NCBI GenBank assembly: GCA_040758635.1
Contig: JBFLVI010000001.1
Coordinates: 1-64,000 of the forward strand
Length of the DNA stretch: 64,000 bases
Direction of reading: 5' to 3'
From: Yes71-27 sp040758635
GTDB taxonomy: Bacteria > Bacillota > Desulfotomaculia > Desulfotomaculales > Ammonificaceae
Shown: piece by piece, positions 50,008-58,163 of the stretch
How positions within the stretch are numbered: the stretch's first letter is position 1
Layout: each line of letters opens with the position of its first letter
Position numbers and translations under genes: made by a program
Notes under the pieces: generated by a model
Database searches by the model: none
Seen by the model: the letters and a program-made list of their open reading frames with translations, nothing else
What the model was told of the DNA's origin: nothing

Positions 50008-50838
50008 TTGCGGTTTGTCAAAATGCATGGTTTAGGAAACGACTTCGTGGTCGTCCAGGCGGATAAGGTGGTTTCGGACCCAGAGGAACTGGCCCGGCGG
50101 GTGTGTGACCGGCACTTCGGCATCGGGGCGGATGGGCTCGTCTTTATCCTGCCGTCGGCGAAGGCCGACCTGCGGATACGGATATTCAACCCCGACGGTT
50201 CGGAGGCGGAAATGTGCGGCAACGCCGTCCGTTGCGTGGCGAAGTACGCTTTTGAAAGCGGGTTGGTGCGGCGGCCGGAACTTAAGGCGGAAACGGGCGC
50301 CGGGATTGTTAGGCCGCGGTTGCATTTTGAGCTAAGCCGGGTAAAAGAAGTGGAAGTGGACATGGGAGAGCCGGTGCTGGAGCGGGAGCAGATTCCGATG
50401 GCGGGTCCGCCCGGCCGTGTGGTTGACGAAAGCCTGACGGTTTATGGAAAGACTTTTCAAGCAACCGCGGTTTCTTTCGGCAACCCGCACTGCGTGATTT
50501 TTCTCCCCGATGTTTCATCCGTTGACCTTTCGATTATTGGGCCGAAGATTGAGCACCATCCGGCCTTCCCCCGGCGAACCAACGTGGAATTCGTCCAGGT
50601 GCTTGCCCCGGACAGGATCCGGGTGCGGGTATGGGAGCGGGGTGCGGGTGAAACCCTGGCCTGCGGTACCGGTGCCTGTGCCGCGGTTGTGGCCGGCGTG
50701 CTGAACGGTTTGTGCAGCCGAAAGGCCTGGGTGGAGCTTCCGGGAGGGGAGTTGTTCATCGTCTGGGCGGAGGATAACCACGTTTACATGACCGGTCCGG
50801 CCGCGGAAGTCTTCCGCGGCGAGTGGCCGGAAGACTAA
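50008..50838 (+). CDS. dapF: Diaminopimelate epimerase
   Basis: Converts LL- to meso-diaminopimelate for lysine and peptidoglycan. The 276 residues show FVKMHGLGNDFVVVQ, the first catalytic Cys in NPDGSEAEMCGNAVRC and the second in ERGAGETLACGTGACAAVVA (20 residues). TTG 50008 has GGGGGG 7 bases upstream; ATG 50002 is too close to it. With the dapL gene downstream it forms the aminotransferase route of lysine synthesis. Confidence 0.96.
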   Translation: MRFVKMHGLGNDFVVVQADKVVSDPEELARRVCDRHFGIGADGLVFILPSAKADLRIRIFNPDGSEAEMCGNAVRCVAKYAFESGLVRRPELKAETGAGIVRPRLHFELSRVKEVEVDMGEPVLEREQIPMAGPPGRVVDESLTVYGKTFQATAVSFGNPHCVIFLPDVSSVDLSIIGPKIEHHPAFPRRTNVEFVQVLAPDRIRVRVWERGAGETLACGTGACAAVVAGVLNGLCSRKAWVELPGGELFIVWAEDNHVYMTGPAAEVFRGEWPED

Positions 50839-50986
50839 ATGGTCGTCGGTCATCGAGATGTCAGTCGTCGGATTTGGGTTGTAGTAATTCGGTATCCGGA
50901 ATAATCGGTGCAGGATCTGGTGAGAACCAGCCGGTCCCTTTGAGAAACAAGGTTTCGATGCTATTCTGCGAGGGAGGTTATGGATA

Positions 50987-52165
50987 TTGCCCCAAGTTGC
51001 GGAGAGAGTTTCCAATCTGCCGCCGTATCTTTTCGCGCGGATCGAAAAGCTCATCGAGGAAAAGAAGGCAGAAGGCGTTGACGTGATCAGCCTGGGCATC
51101 GGCGACCCCGACCAGCCGACGCCGGAGCACATCTGCGCGGAGGCTGCCCGGCAGCTCCAGAACCCGGCGAACCACCAGTACCCTTCATCGGCAGGGATGC
51201 CCGCCTTCCGGGCGGCAGTCGCCGGGTGGTACGCGCGGCGCTTCGGTGTTGCGCTGGAGCCCCAAAGCGAGGTTGTTTCTCTGATCGGGTCGAAGGAAGG
51301 AATCGCACACATCGCCTGGTGTTTCGTCAACCCGGGCGATGTGGTTCTGGTGCCTGACCCCGGGTACCCGGTTTACGCCGGGGGAACCATCCTGGCCGGC
51401 GGTGAACCTTTCCTGCTCCCGCTTCTGCCGGAGAACGGTTTCCTGCCCCGGCTGGAAGACGTTCCGGTGGAGGTGGCCCGGCGGGCGAAGATCCTCTTCT
51501 TGAACTACCCGCATAACCCTACGGCCGCCGTTGCAGACAGAAATTTCTTCCGGCAGGCAGTAGCCTTTGCCCGGGAGTTCGACCTCCTGGTCTGCCACGA
51601 CGCCGCTTACGTTGATATTGCGTATGACGGTTATCGGCCTCCAAGCTTCCTGGAAGTGCCCGGTGCGCGCGAGGTGGGGATCGAGTTCGGTTCCGTGTCG
51701 AAACCTTACAACATGACCGGCTGGCGGTGCGGGTGGGCCGCAGGGAACAGGGAAGCGGTTGAGGTGCTGGCAAGGCTGAAGTCGAACATTGATTCCGGGG
51801 TCTTTCAGGTGGTTCAGTATGCAGCCGTGGCGGGGCTCAGCGGACCGCAGGATTGCCTGGACCGGACGAACGCGCTGTACCGGGAGCGGCGGGATTTGGC
51901 GGTCGCGGCGCTCAAGGAAATGGGCTGGCGGGTTGAACCGCCGCTGGCGACCTTTTACCTCTGGCTGCCGGTTCCGGCGGGTTTCACCACCGAGTCCTTC
52001 GCCGAAGAGTTGATCGAGAAGGCGGGAGTGGTGGTCACTCCCGGCACGGGTTACGGAAAATACGGGGCGGGGTACTTCCGGATTTCGCTTACGCTGCCCA
52101 CGGAACGGCTGCGCGAGGCCCTGGAGCGAATGAAGCGTACGCTTGGCAGGGTGAGTTTTCAGTGA
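50987..52165 (+). CDS. dapL: LL-diaminopimelate aminotransferase
   Basis: PLP enzyme that makes LL-diaminopimelate directly from tetrahydrodipicolinate. The 392 residues are very like the Moorella-type DapL: NLPPYLFARIEKLIEEKKAE (20 residues), ISLGIGDPDQPTP, LIGSKEGIAHIAW, PDPGYPVYAGG, and the PLP lysine in SVSKPYNMTGWR. The TTG start has GGGAGGTTATGGATA upstream. Its position after dapF supports this role over a general aminotransferase. Confidence 0.93.
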   Translation: MPQVAERVSNLPPYLFARIEKLIEEKKAEGVDVISLGIGDPDQPTPEHICAEAARQLQNPANHQYPSSAGMPAFRAAVAGWYARRFGVALEPQSEVVSLIGSKEGIAHIAWCFVNPGDVVLVPDPGYPVYAGGTILAGGEPFLLPLLPENGFLPRLEDVPVEVARRAKILFLNYPHNPTAAVADRNFFRQAVAFAREFDLLVCHDAAYVDIAYDGYRPPSFLEVPGAREVGIEFGSVSKPYNMTGWRCGWAAGNREAVEVLARLKSNIDSGVFQVVQYAAVAGLSGPQDCLDRTNALYRERRDLAVAALKEMGWRVEPPLATFYLWLPVPAGFTTESFAEELIEKAGVVVTPGTGYGKYGAGYFRISLTLPTERLREALERMKRTLGRVSFQ

Positions 52166-52184
52166 TGGGAGAGGGGGGATTGTT

Positions 52185-53378
52185 ATGCGTCTCTCCGGCC
52201 GCGCGCGGGGAATAAGTCCGTCACCTACGCTGGTGGTTGATGCTCGGGCAAAGGAACTGGCCGCTGCGGGCGAACAGATTATCAACTTCGGCGTGGGGGA
52301 ACCCGACTTTGACACGCCGGAGCACATTAAAGCGGCGGCGGCGGAAGCGATGGCCCGAGGGATGACCAAATACACGGCGGTACCGGGAACCGTGGAGCTC
52401 CGGAAAGCCGTCTGCGAGAAACTCCGGCGGGAAAACAACCTGGAGTACAGCCCTGAAGAAGTGGTTGTCACCTGTGGTGCCAAGCATTCCTTGTACAACG
52501 CTTTACAGGTATTGGTGGAAGAAGGAGACGAGGTTATCGTTCCGGCGCCATACTGGGTGAGCTACGTCGAGCAGGTGAAGTTGGCGGGCGGCAAACCCGT
52601 GGTGGTGGAAACAAAGGCGGGAAACGACTTCAAGCTGCGGCCGGAGGAGCTTTCTGCCGCGCTCAACTCCCGGACCCGGCTCGTCATTCTGAACACGCCG
52701 TCCAACCCTACGGGTAGCGTGTACACCCGGGAGGAACTGGCGGCGCTGGCCGCGGTGGCAGTCGAGGCAGGAATCTGGGTCTTGTCAGACGAGGTCTACG
52801 AGAAGCTCGTTTACGACGGTAATATCCACGTCAGCATCGCGGCGCTCGGTGCGGAAATTAAGGCGCAAACAGTGGTGGTCAACGGCGTTTCCAAGGCTTA
52901 CGCGATGACCGGCTGGCGGATCGGCTACGCGGCGGCGCCGGCTCCGGTAGCCAAAGCGATGGCTGACCTCCAAAGCCACAGTACTTCAAACCCCACCTCT
53001 ATTGCTCAGGCGGCGGCTCTGGCGGCGTTGCGCGGCCCGCAGGAACCAGTTGCGGAAATGGTGGCTGCCTTTGCCACGCGCCGGGCTTACATCCTGGAAC
53101 GCCTGGCGGGTATCCCCGGGATCAGTTGCCGGAAACCGGCAGGCGCTTTTTACGTTTTCCCGGACTTTTCGGGTTACTTCGGGCGGCGTTACGGGAACAG
53201 GACGGTACGGAACGCTACCGACCTTGCCGCTTTTCTGCTGGACGAAGCGAAGGTAGCGGTGGTGCCGGGAGCAGCCTTCGGGGACGACCGCTTCATCCGT
53301 TTTTCCTACGCTACTTCGCTGGAGAAAATTGCCGCCGGGATGGACCGAATGGTCGCTGCACTTAGCCTTTTGAGATAA
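52185..53378 (+). CDS. aspB: Class I aspartate aminotransferase
   Basis: PLP enzyme interconverting aspartate and oxaloacetate. The 397 residues show NFGVGEPDFDTPEHIKAAAA (20 residues), TKYTAVPGTVELRKAVCEKL (20 residues), LNTPSNPTGSVY, LSDEVYEKLVY and the PLP lysine in NGVSKAYAMTGWRIGYAAAP (20 residues). GAGGGGGGATTGTT precedes the ATG. It belongs to the subgroup-1-beta type found in Firmicutes. A strong terminator follows. Confidence 0.93.
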   Translation: MRLSGRARGISPSPTLVVDARAKELAAAGEQIINFGVGEPDFDTPEHIKAAAAEAMARGMTKYTAVPGTVELRKAVCEKLRRENNLEYSPEEVVVTCGAKHSLYNALQVLVEEGDEVIVPAPYWVSYVEQVKLAGGKPVVVETKAGNDFKLRPEELSAALNSRTRLVILNTPSNPTGSVYTREELAALAAVAVEAGIWVLSDEVYEKLVYDGNIHVSIAALGAEIKAQTVVVNGVSKAYAMTGWRIGYAAAPAPVAKAMADLQSHSTSNPTSIAQAAALAALRGPQEPVAEMVAAFATRRAYILERLAGIPGISCRKPAGAFYVFPDFSGYFGRRYGNRTVRNATDLAAFLLDEAKVAVVPGAAFGDDRFIRFSYATSLEKIAAGMDRMVAALSLLR

Positions 53379-53421
53379 GTGGTTCCGGGTTAACTCTCAG
53401 GTCGGCGGTTGTTTTGAGAAG

Positions 53422-53457
53422 GCTCCAGGCCCACAGCCTGGGGCTTTTTGGTTTTTG
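53422..53457 (+). terminator. Rho-independent terminator of aspB
   Basis: Stem GCTCCAGGC (53422-53430) / GCCTGGGGC (53436-53444) with one G-U pair and loop CCACA. TTTTTGGTTTTT follows. Confidence 0.92.
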
Positions 53458-53516
53458 TAACCGTTTCCGGCCTTTTTAATAAACTGGTAGTGGAAAAAAA
53501 GGAGGGAGGTTAAACT

Positions 53517-54422
53517 TTGGTATTGTGCTGCTTGCGGGGGCCACTGGGGTGGGAGTTCAGTACCCGGCAGCGCTGGGGAGAGTTTGTTGCTCCAGGAAGG
53601 GTTGACCGGCCGAAGCACGATGAGGACAGCACAGCCACGGGACGGTTTAACTTTTCTCCCGTCCGGGAGCCATCCGGGTTACCGGAACCGCTGCCGGCGC
53701 AAGAAGAAAAAAAGGATCCGGATCCGGGCATGGCACCGGAAAAGAGTCGCGCGGGAATCGACAAGAATGAGAGTGACAAGAGAGAGCTTCGGGAATTCCT
53801 TACCTTCTTGCTGCTGCTCGAAATGATCGCCTGCGCCCGCCAGCAGGGGCCGCCCGGGCCGCCGGGACCGCAGGGGCCGAAGGGAGACCCGGGACCGGCA
53901 GGGCCGCCAGGGCCTAAAGGCGACCCGGGGACGGCGGCAAAAGTGGTGCAGTTCTTTCAGGCAGGCAGACCGGTTTTAAGAGGAGAGTGCGTGCGTAACG
54001 GCGATTTTGAGGCCTGGGAGGAAGAAGTGCCCGTCTTCTGGCAGGGTTCGAATTTTGCTCGCCTGGAAGACGCCGGTACCGGCCGGTATGCGGTGCGGTT
54101 GGGTGCCGACCCCGAGGAGGACGCCGCGCTATACCAGGATGTTCCGGTAGTTCCCGGCTGCTGTCTCGACTTCCGTTTTAACCTGCGGATTCCCGAAAAT
54201 AACGGGACGGTGCGGGCGGAGGTTTTGTGGTTGGACGTGACGGGTGATTTGCTGGGCAAGGGGGTCGAGGTGCTGTTTCCGAGGCGAACCGTACCCGGGT
54301 ACAGTTATTCGAGTCACCTGACGGGCTACGTCTTACCGCGGACGGTATGGGCCAGGGTATCGTTCCGCAAAGAGGGTTACGGCACGGCAGACGTTGATTC
54401 GGTTTCTCTGGTCGGGTACTGA
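53517..54422 (+). CDS. Collagen-like repeat protein with C-terminal beta-sandwich-like domain
   Basis: A 301-residue protein. An acidic N-terminal third ends in a helix (ELREFLTFLLLLEMIACARQ, 20 residues). Nine collagen triplets follow (GPPGPPGPQGPKGDPG and on to GPKGDPG). The C-terminal domain contains VRNGDFEAWEEEVPVFWQGS (20 residues) and AVRLGADPEEDAALYQDVPV (20 residues), typical of carbohydrate-binding-like jelly rolls. The overall plan recalls exosporium proteins such as BclA, but no known sorting motif is seen. The TTG start has GGAGGGAGG upstream. It heads a cluster of SPOCS-domain genes. Confidence 0.8.
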   Translation: MVLCCLRGPLGWEFSTRQRWGEFVAPGRVDRPKHDEDSTATGRFNFSPVREPSGLPEPLPAQEEKKDPDPGMAPEKSRAGIDKNESDKRELREFLTFLLLLEMIACARQQGPPGPPGPQGPKGDPGPAGPPGPKGDPGTAAKVVQFFQAGRPVLRGECVRNGDFEAWEEEVPVFWQGSNFARLEDAGTGRYAVRLGADPEEDAALYQDVPVVPGCCLDFRFNLRIPENNGTVRAEVLWLDVTGDLLGKGVEVLFPRRTVPGYSYSSHLTGYVLPRTVWARVSFRKEGYGTADVDSVSLVGY

Positions 54423-54453
54423 TTTTTATCAGATGGCCGAGGGGGGAGGCAGG

Positions 54454-54936
54454 ATGGCGCTCATCAAGACCGAGGTGGTGGTCGGCGAGGCGGCAACGCA
54501 GGTGCTCGTAATCAAGGAAGATGTGATTTTCGACCCGCCGCTTTACAAGGTGATCCAGGAGGACCTTACGGTTGAAATCGGTGATTGTCTGGTCTGCGCC
54601 GACAAGGTGCTTTTTAACGGAAAGCTGATCAAAGACATCATCTACAAGGGCGTGGGGTGCGAGCGGGGATTTATCGAGCGCGAAGTCAGGTGGGTGGAGG
54701 TTTCGGTGCCTTTCGCCGGGTTTGTAGACGTTCCTGGTGCCCAGGTTGGTGACGGCTGCCAGGTCGAGTTTGCCGGTGTAAAGGATTGCAATTTCCTGAT
54801 TCCAACCGAAACCGCTCAGGTGGAGGACCGGACGGGATTGATCGGTGTGGTCAGAAAGGCCCTGCAGAAAACAATTGTCGACGTGACGGTAAAGGTTGTC
54901 CGTACCGAACAGATTGAGGTGGCAGTAAGCGGGTAA
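54454..54936 (+). CDS. SPOCS-domain (DUF3794-type) protein, paralogue A
   Basis: A 160-residue single-domain protein. It starts ALIKTEVVVGEAATQVLV and holds GDCLVCADKVLFNGKLIKDI (20 residues), PFAGFVDVPGAQVGDGCQVE (20 residues), KDCNFLIP and VKVVRTEQIEV. The four Cys are shared with the next two paralogues. SPOCS proteins are associated with spore coat or cortex biology. ATG 54454 has GGGGGGAGGC upstream; earlier ATGs are not supported. It follows the collagen-like gene by 31 bases. Confidence 0.85.
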   Translation: MALIKTEVVVGEAATQVLVIKEDVIFDPPLYKVIQEDLTVEIGDCLVCADKVLFNGKLIKDIIYKGVGCERGFIEREVRWVEVSVPFAGFVDVPGAQVGDGCQVEFAGVKDCNFLIPTETAQVEDRTGLIGVVRKALQKTIVDVTVKVVRTEQIEVAVSG

Positions 54937-54963
54937 GAAGGTTAGGCAAGGGGGTAAACGCTG

Positions 54964-55413
54964 GTGCTTATTAAGACCGAAGTGGTGATCGGCGAGGTTA
55001 CCACCCAGGTGTTTATCGTGAGTGATATTATGACCTTCGGCACGCCGGTTTACAAGGTTATTGACGAAATTACCGAGGTTGCGGTCGACGATTGTTTTGT
55101 CTGCACCGACAAGGTCGTTTTCAACGGCACTCTGACCAAGAACCTCATCTTTAAGGAACAACCGAATCCCCAGACCGGTGAGGGAAGGGTTCTATTTCAC
55201 GAGACGCGGCTGCCTTTCACCGGCTTTGTGGAGGTGCCGGGAGCGGAGCCTGGAGATACCTGCCAGGTGGAGTCCGCCCGGGTCGGGGACTGCAATTTCC
55301 TTCTGCCGCTGACACGGGATGCTTGGGGAAATGTTCTTACAGCACAAGAAAAAACGATTGTGGAGATAACCTTGAAGGTAACGCGGACGGAGCAGATTGA
55401 GGTCGGCAGTTAG
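54964..55413 (+). CDS. SPOCS-domain (DUF3794-type) protein, paralogue B
   Basis: A 149-residue paralogue of the gene at 54454. It shares LIKTEVVIGEVTTQVFIV, DCFVCTDKVVFNGTLTKNLI (20 residues), PFTGFVEVPGAEPGDTCQVE (20 residues), GDCNFLLPLTRD and KVTRTEQIEV. The GTG start has AAGGGGGTAAAC upstream. It is slightly closer to paralogue C (shared VTTQV and LPLTRD) than to A. Confidence 0.85.
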   Translation: MLIKTEVVIGEVTTQVFIVSDIMTFGTPVYKVIDEITEVAVDDCFVCTDKVVFNGTLTKNLIFKEQPNPQTGEGRVLFHETRLPFTGFVEVPGAEPGDTCQVESARVGDCNFLLPLTRDAWGNVLTAQEKTIVEITLKVTRTEQIEVGS

Positions 55414-55469
55414 ATTCCGTGGGCCACGACGTGGCGGGGTAATGCTCGGTAAAAAACGATAAGGAGCCG

Positions 55470-55516
55470 AGGTGACAGCGCGGGTGCAACGTACCGAGCA
55501 AACTGAAAGCAGTACC
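55470..55516 (+). pseudogene. Remnant of a fourth SPOCS paralogue
   Basis: The frame here reads EVTARVQRTEQTESS, which lines up with the C-terminal ends of the paralogues (VEITLKVTRTEQIEVGS and VDVTVKVVRTEQIEV). The rest of the domain is missing. It appears to be the scar of a duplicated or deleted SPOCS gene between paralogues B and C. Confidence 0.55.
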
Positions 55517-55571
55517 GCACTTATAAAAATCTTGTTACTATTCAGGCTTCCCGTCAGGCGCGGCGATAAAC

Positions 55572-55777
55572 GGCGCCCAGCACTCAATCAGGCCTTTGCA
55601 AAAATGCTAATTGGGTCAAAACATATCTTCATGTTACACGCAACTATACTTTGAGTGTCAATTTGAGTGCTGGGCTGCGCCTTCCTCGCACTGCTTGTTT
55701 CTCGCCGCCCCGCACTCAACTCGCCGGTAAAAGCAGCGTAGTTCTGGTGGCCTTTCCACACGGAGTTGAGTGCGGGG
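55572..55777. repeat. Two perfect inverted repeats sharing the core GCACTCAA
   Basis: Pair 1: GCCCAGCACTCAA (55575-55587) with TTGAGTGCTGGGC (55663-55675), 13 bp perfect. Pair 2: CCCCGCACTCAACTC (55708-55722) with GAGTTGAGTGCGGGG (55763-55777), 15 bp perfect. All four arms contain GCACTCAA or its complement. No gene is supported between them. They could be mobile-element ends, hairpins or regulator sites. Confidence 0.7.
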
Positions 55778-55829
55778 TAAGTGGTGGGTGGCTGAATAGT
55801 TACAAAATACGGAATAAGGGGGGAGAACA

Positions 55830-56327
55830 GTGCCTTTAATTAAAACCGAACTGGTGGTAGGTGAAGTAACAACCCAGGTGCTGGTGGTAAGCGACACGAT
55901 CAAGTTCTGCACACCGGTTTTTAAAGTGGTGGAGGAACGCACCGATGTCACTATCACCGACTGCCGCGTCTGCGACGGAAAGGTGATCTTTAACGGTGAA
56001 TTGCAGAAGAACATCATCTACAAGGCGCCGCCAACCGGATGTGACTGCCGGGAGGGTCCCGTCGTTTATCACGAACTCGTGCTGCCTTTTGCCGGGTTTG
56101 TGGAGGTTCCCGGGGCATTGCCGGGGGACCGTTGCCAGGTGGAATCGGCGGGGGTGAGGGACCTCTGCAATTTCTTCATCCCGCTTACTCGCGATGAGAA
56201 AGGGTTCATCACCTGCGCTCAGCAGAAAACGGTGGTTGACGTGACCCTGAAGGTGGTCCGGGTGGAACAAATTGATGTTGCTGTGGTCGGACCAGTTGTC
56301 GATCCCTGCAGTCCCTGCAAGCCGTGA
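55830..56327 (+). CDS. SPOCS-domain (DUF3794-type) protein, paralogue C
   Basis: A 165-residue paralogue. It shares LIKTELVVGEVTTQVLVV, TDCRVCDGKVIFNGELQKNI (20 residues), PFAGFVEVPGALPGDRCQVE (20 residues), LCNFFIPLTRDEKG and TLKVVRVEQIDV. It has extra Cys in GCDCREG and at the C-terminus (DPCSPCKP). The GTG start has AAGGGGGGAGAAC upstream. A perfect GC-rich hairpin (56378-56400) follows. Confidence 0.85.
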   Translation: MPLIKTELVVGEVTTQVLVVSDTIKFCTPVFKVVEERTDVTITDCRVCDGKVIFNGELQKNIIYKAPPTGCDCREGPVVYHELVLPFAGFVEVPGALPGDRCQVESAGVRDLCNFFIPLTRDEKGFITCAQQKTVVDVTLKVVRVEQIDVAVVGPVVDPCSPCKP

Positions 56328-56377
56328 TCCGGGCCGTCTGAAGAATGACGCGCGAGGCAACGGGTGACTAGAGGGTA

Positions 56378-56400
56378 GGAGCGCCCTTGAAGGGCGCTCC
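56378..56400 (+). terminator. Perfect hairpin after paralogue C
   Basis: GGAGCGCCCTT and AAGGGCGCTCC form a perfect inverted repeat around a single G, giving about a 9-bp stem with a 5-base loop. There is no T-run after it, so termination is possible but not assured. It could also stabilise the transcript end. Confidence 0.5.
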
Positions 56401-56432
56401 GGCCCTGATTATTGAATCTGGAGGTGGGAGCG

Positions 56433-57035
56433 GTGGTGTTGCCAGGGGGGAAGGGCCGGCTGCAGGTTCACTTTGGATTTGCCTTGCCCGAGGGAGGCAG
56501 GGTAATTGCCTGCCATCCGGGAGAAATCAGCCTGGAAGGCTTCGTGAACCCCGAGGGGAAAGTGATTGTTTTCGGCCTGGTTGAAGCGGTGGTGGTTTTA
56601 AAGGTGCCCGGTCTGATAGGAGAGCCGGTTTACAGGGTGGAGCGGGTTCTGCGCCCGGTGCGCGGCACGGTATCCATAACCCCGCAGTTCCGGCATGAGC
56701 CGGGCGAGGTGGCCGTCGCGGTGGTCTCCGCGGACAGCAGCGTGGAGAGCGACGGCGAAACCCGGCGGGTTGTCGTTGACATTGAAGTAGCAGCCGAGGA
56801 TCACATGGACGGGGAAGTTGAGGCGGTCACCGAACCGCAGAAGGAAGGTTTTGTCATTGTGCCGCTCGAACAGGCCGTGGGGGAAGCGTTGCCCGGAGGC
56901 GAAAGTCCAACGGATGAAGAACGGATCCTACAGGAGTTGCAGGAGTTTAAGGCGCACCTGGGAGAACTGCCGCAGGGACGAATGGTGATTTCGATCAACG
57001 GCGTGAACTACGTGATCGAAGGGCGCGAGAAGTAG
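56433..57035 (+). CDS. Divergent SPOCS-like protein of unknown function
   Basis: A 200-residue acidic protein. The N-terminal 130 residues alternate short beta strands (GRVIACHPGEISLEGFVNPE, 20 residues; VIVFGLVEAVVVLKVPG; TRRVVVDIEVAAED), resembling a degenerate SPOCS fold without the Cys pattern. The C-terminus holds a helix (DEERILQELQEFKAHLGELP, 20 residues) and a closing MVISINGVNYVIEG. GTG 56433 is chosen since GGAGGTG lies about 6 bases upstream; TTG 56412 lies before it. The homology is inferred from pattern and position and needs a profile search. Confidence 0.7.
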   Translation: MVLPGGKGRLQVHFGFALPEGGRVIACHPGEISLEGFVNPEGKVIVFGLVEAVVVLKVPGLIGEPVYRVERVLRPVRGTVSITPQFRHEPGEVAVAVVSADSSVESDGETRRVVVDIEVAAEDHMDGEVEAVTEPQKEGFVIVPLEQAVGEALPGGESPTDEERILQELQEFKAHLGELPQGRMVISINGVNYVIEGREK

Positions 57036-57154
57036 CCTTTCTGTACTTCCCGCCCGGGTCTTGGGTTGAACGGATAGGGCGGGCTTCCACTTCAGGCTCC
57101 CGTACCCGTGCTTCCTCGGGGGTTCCAAAAACCGGAATAACCTGGTAATCGCGC

Positions 57155-57190
57155 CCCGACGGCGTCAAGGCGGCCGGGTATTTTTCTTTT
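57155..57190 (+). terminator. Possible terminator after the SPOCS cluster
   Basis: CCCCGACGGCG and GGCGGCCGGG can pair with mismatches. TATTTTTCTTTT follows. The stem is imperfect. Confidence 0.35.
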
Positions 57191-57267
57191 CGCGAGGCAG
57201 GGATTTTTTACTTGGAACAGAAGATAATTTTTAAAGAAAAGCAGAGGATGGAGGGGGTGAGAAAGAA

Positions 57268-58137
57268 TTGCGGAGCATGACGGGGTACGGTTGCGGCGAA
57301 GCGGCTACCCCGGACAGCCGGGTCACGGTGGAAGTTAAAACGACGAACCACCGGTTCCGCGACATCGTAATCCGCATCCCCCGGACTTACACTTGCTTCG
57401 AAGACCCGGTACGGCATCTGGTTCAGGAAGTTATTGCCCGGGGCCGAGTGGAAGTTCACGTGGCCATCGAGGAGAGTGGGAGCAAAAACGTAGCGGTAAA
57501 CGTTGACAAGGAGCTTGCGATGGCCTATTATAAAAATTTAGAGGATTTGCGGGTTTTTTTGGGCCTGGAAGACCCCGTTCGACTGGATAACATAATTTGC
57601 CAGCCAGGGGTGCTGGTCACCTCAGAGGTGGCGACAGATGTCCAGAAAATCTGGCCTCTTATTGAAGAGGCCACCAGGCAAGCTTTGAAGCAGCTCGTGC
57701 AAATGCGCGAGACAGAGGGTCAAGGTTTAAAGGGAGACATCCGGGAGCGGCTTGACCACGTAAGGAAGGCGTGTGCGGCGATTGAAGAAGAAGCGCCCCA
57801 GGTCATAGAGTTCTACCGGAAACGGCTTTATGAGCGCTTAAACGATGTTTCGGTGGTGGTTGACCCATCCCGCCTGGTCGGGGAGATTACCCTGTACGCC
57901 GAGCGGTCGGACATCACCGAGGAACTGGTTCGGCTGAAGGGCCACATAACCAGGACGGAGGAGACCTTGGACGCTGACGGACCGGTAGGGCGCCAGCTTG
58001 ATTTTTTGTTTCAGGAGATGTTCCGGGAACTGAATACCATCGGGAATAAGGCACAAAACCTGAAGATCAGCCAGCTTGTGGTCGAAGCCAAAGGAGAGCT
58101 GGAAAAAATGCGGGAACAGGTCCAGAACCTGGAGTGA
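57268..58137 (+). CDS. yicC: YicC/YloC family protein (putative endoribonuclease)
   Basis: A 289-residue protein with the family start RSMTGYGCGEA, the conserved TTNHRFRDIVIRIPR and a C-terminal EMFRELNTIGNKAQNLKISQ (20 residues). YicC proteins have been described as endoribonucleases acting on small RNAs; the role here is inferred. The TTG start has GGAGGGGGTGAG upstream. It opens the yicC-remA-gmk-rpoZ-coaBC-priA-def-fmt run conserved in Firmicutes. Confidence 0.94.
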   Translation: MRSMTGYGCGEAATPDSRVTVEVKTTNHRFRDIVIRIPRTYTCFEDPVRHLVQEVIARGRVEVHVAIEESGSKNVAVNVDKELAMAYYKNLEDLRVFLGLEDPVRLDNIICQPGVLVTSEVATDVQKIWPLIEEATRQALKQLVQMRETEGQGLKGDIRERLDHVRKACAAIEEEAPQVIEFYRKRLYERLNDVSVVVDPSRLVGEITLYAERSDITEELVRLKGHITRTEETLDADGPVGRQLDFLFQEMFRELNTIGNKAQNLKISQLVVEAKGELEKMREQVQNLE

Positions 58138-58163
58138 AAACAATCAAAAGGAGGGATTTTGGG

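Noticed and set aside
50839..50986. Possible lysine riboswitch or T-box between dapF and dapL
   Set aside because: No conserved T-box sequence and no lysine-element blocks were seen in the 148-base gap.
51185..52498. Minus-strand open frame of 437 codons opposite dapL
   Set aside because: It is a high-GC shadow of a strongly conserved aminotransferase pair and shows no domain or ribosome site.
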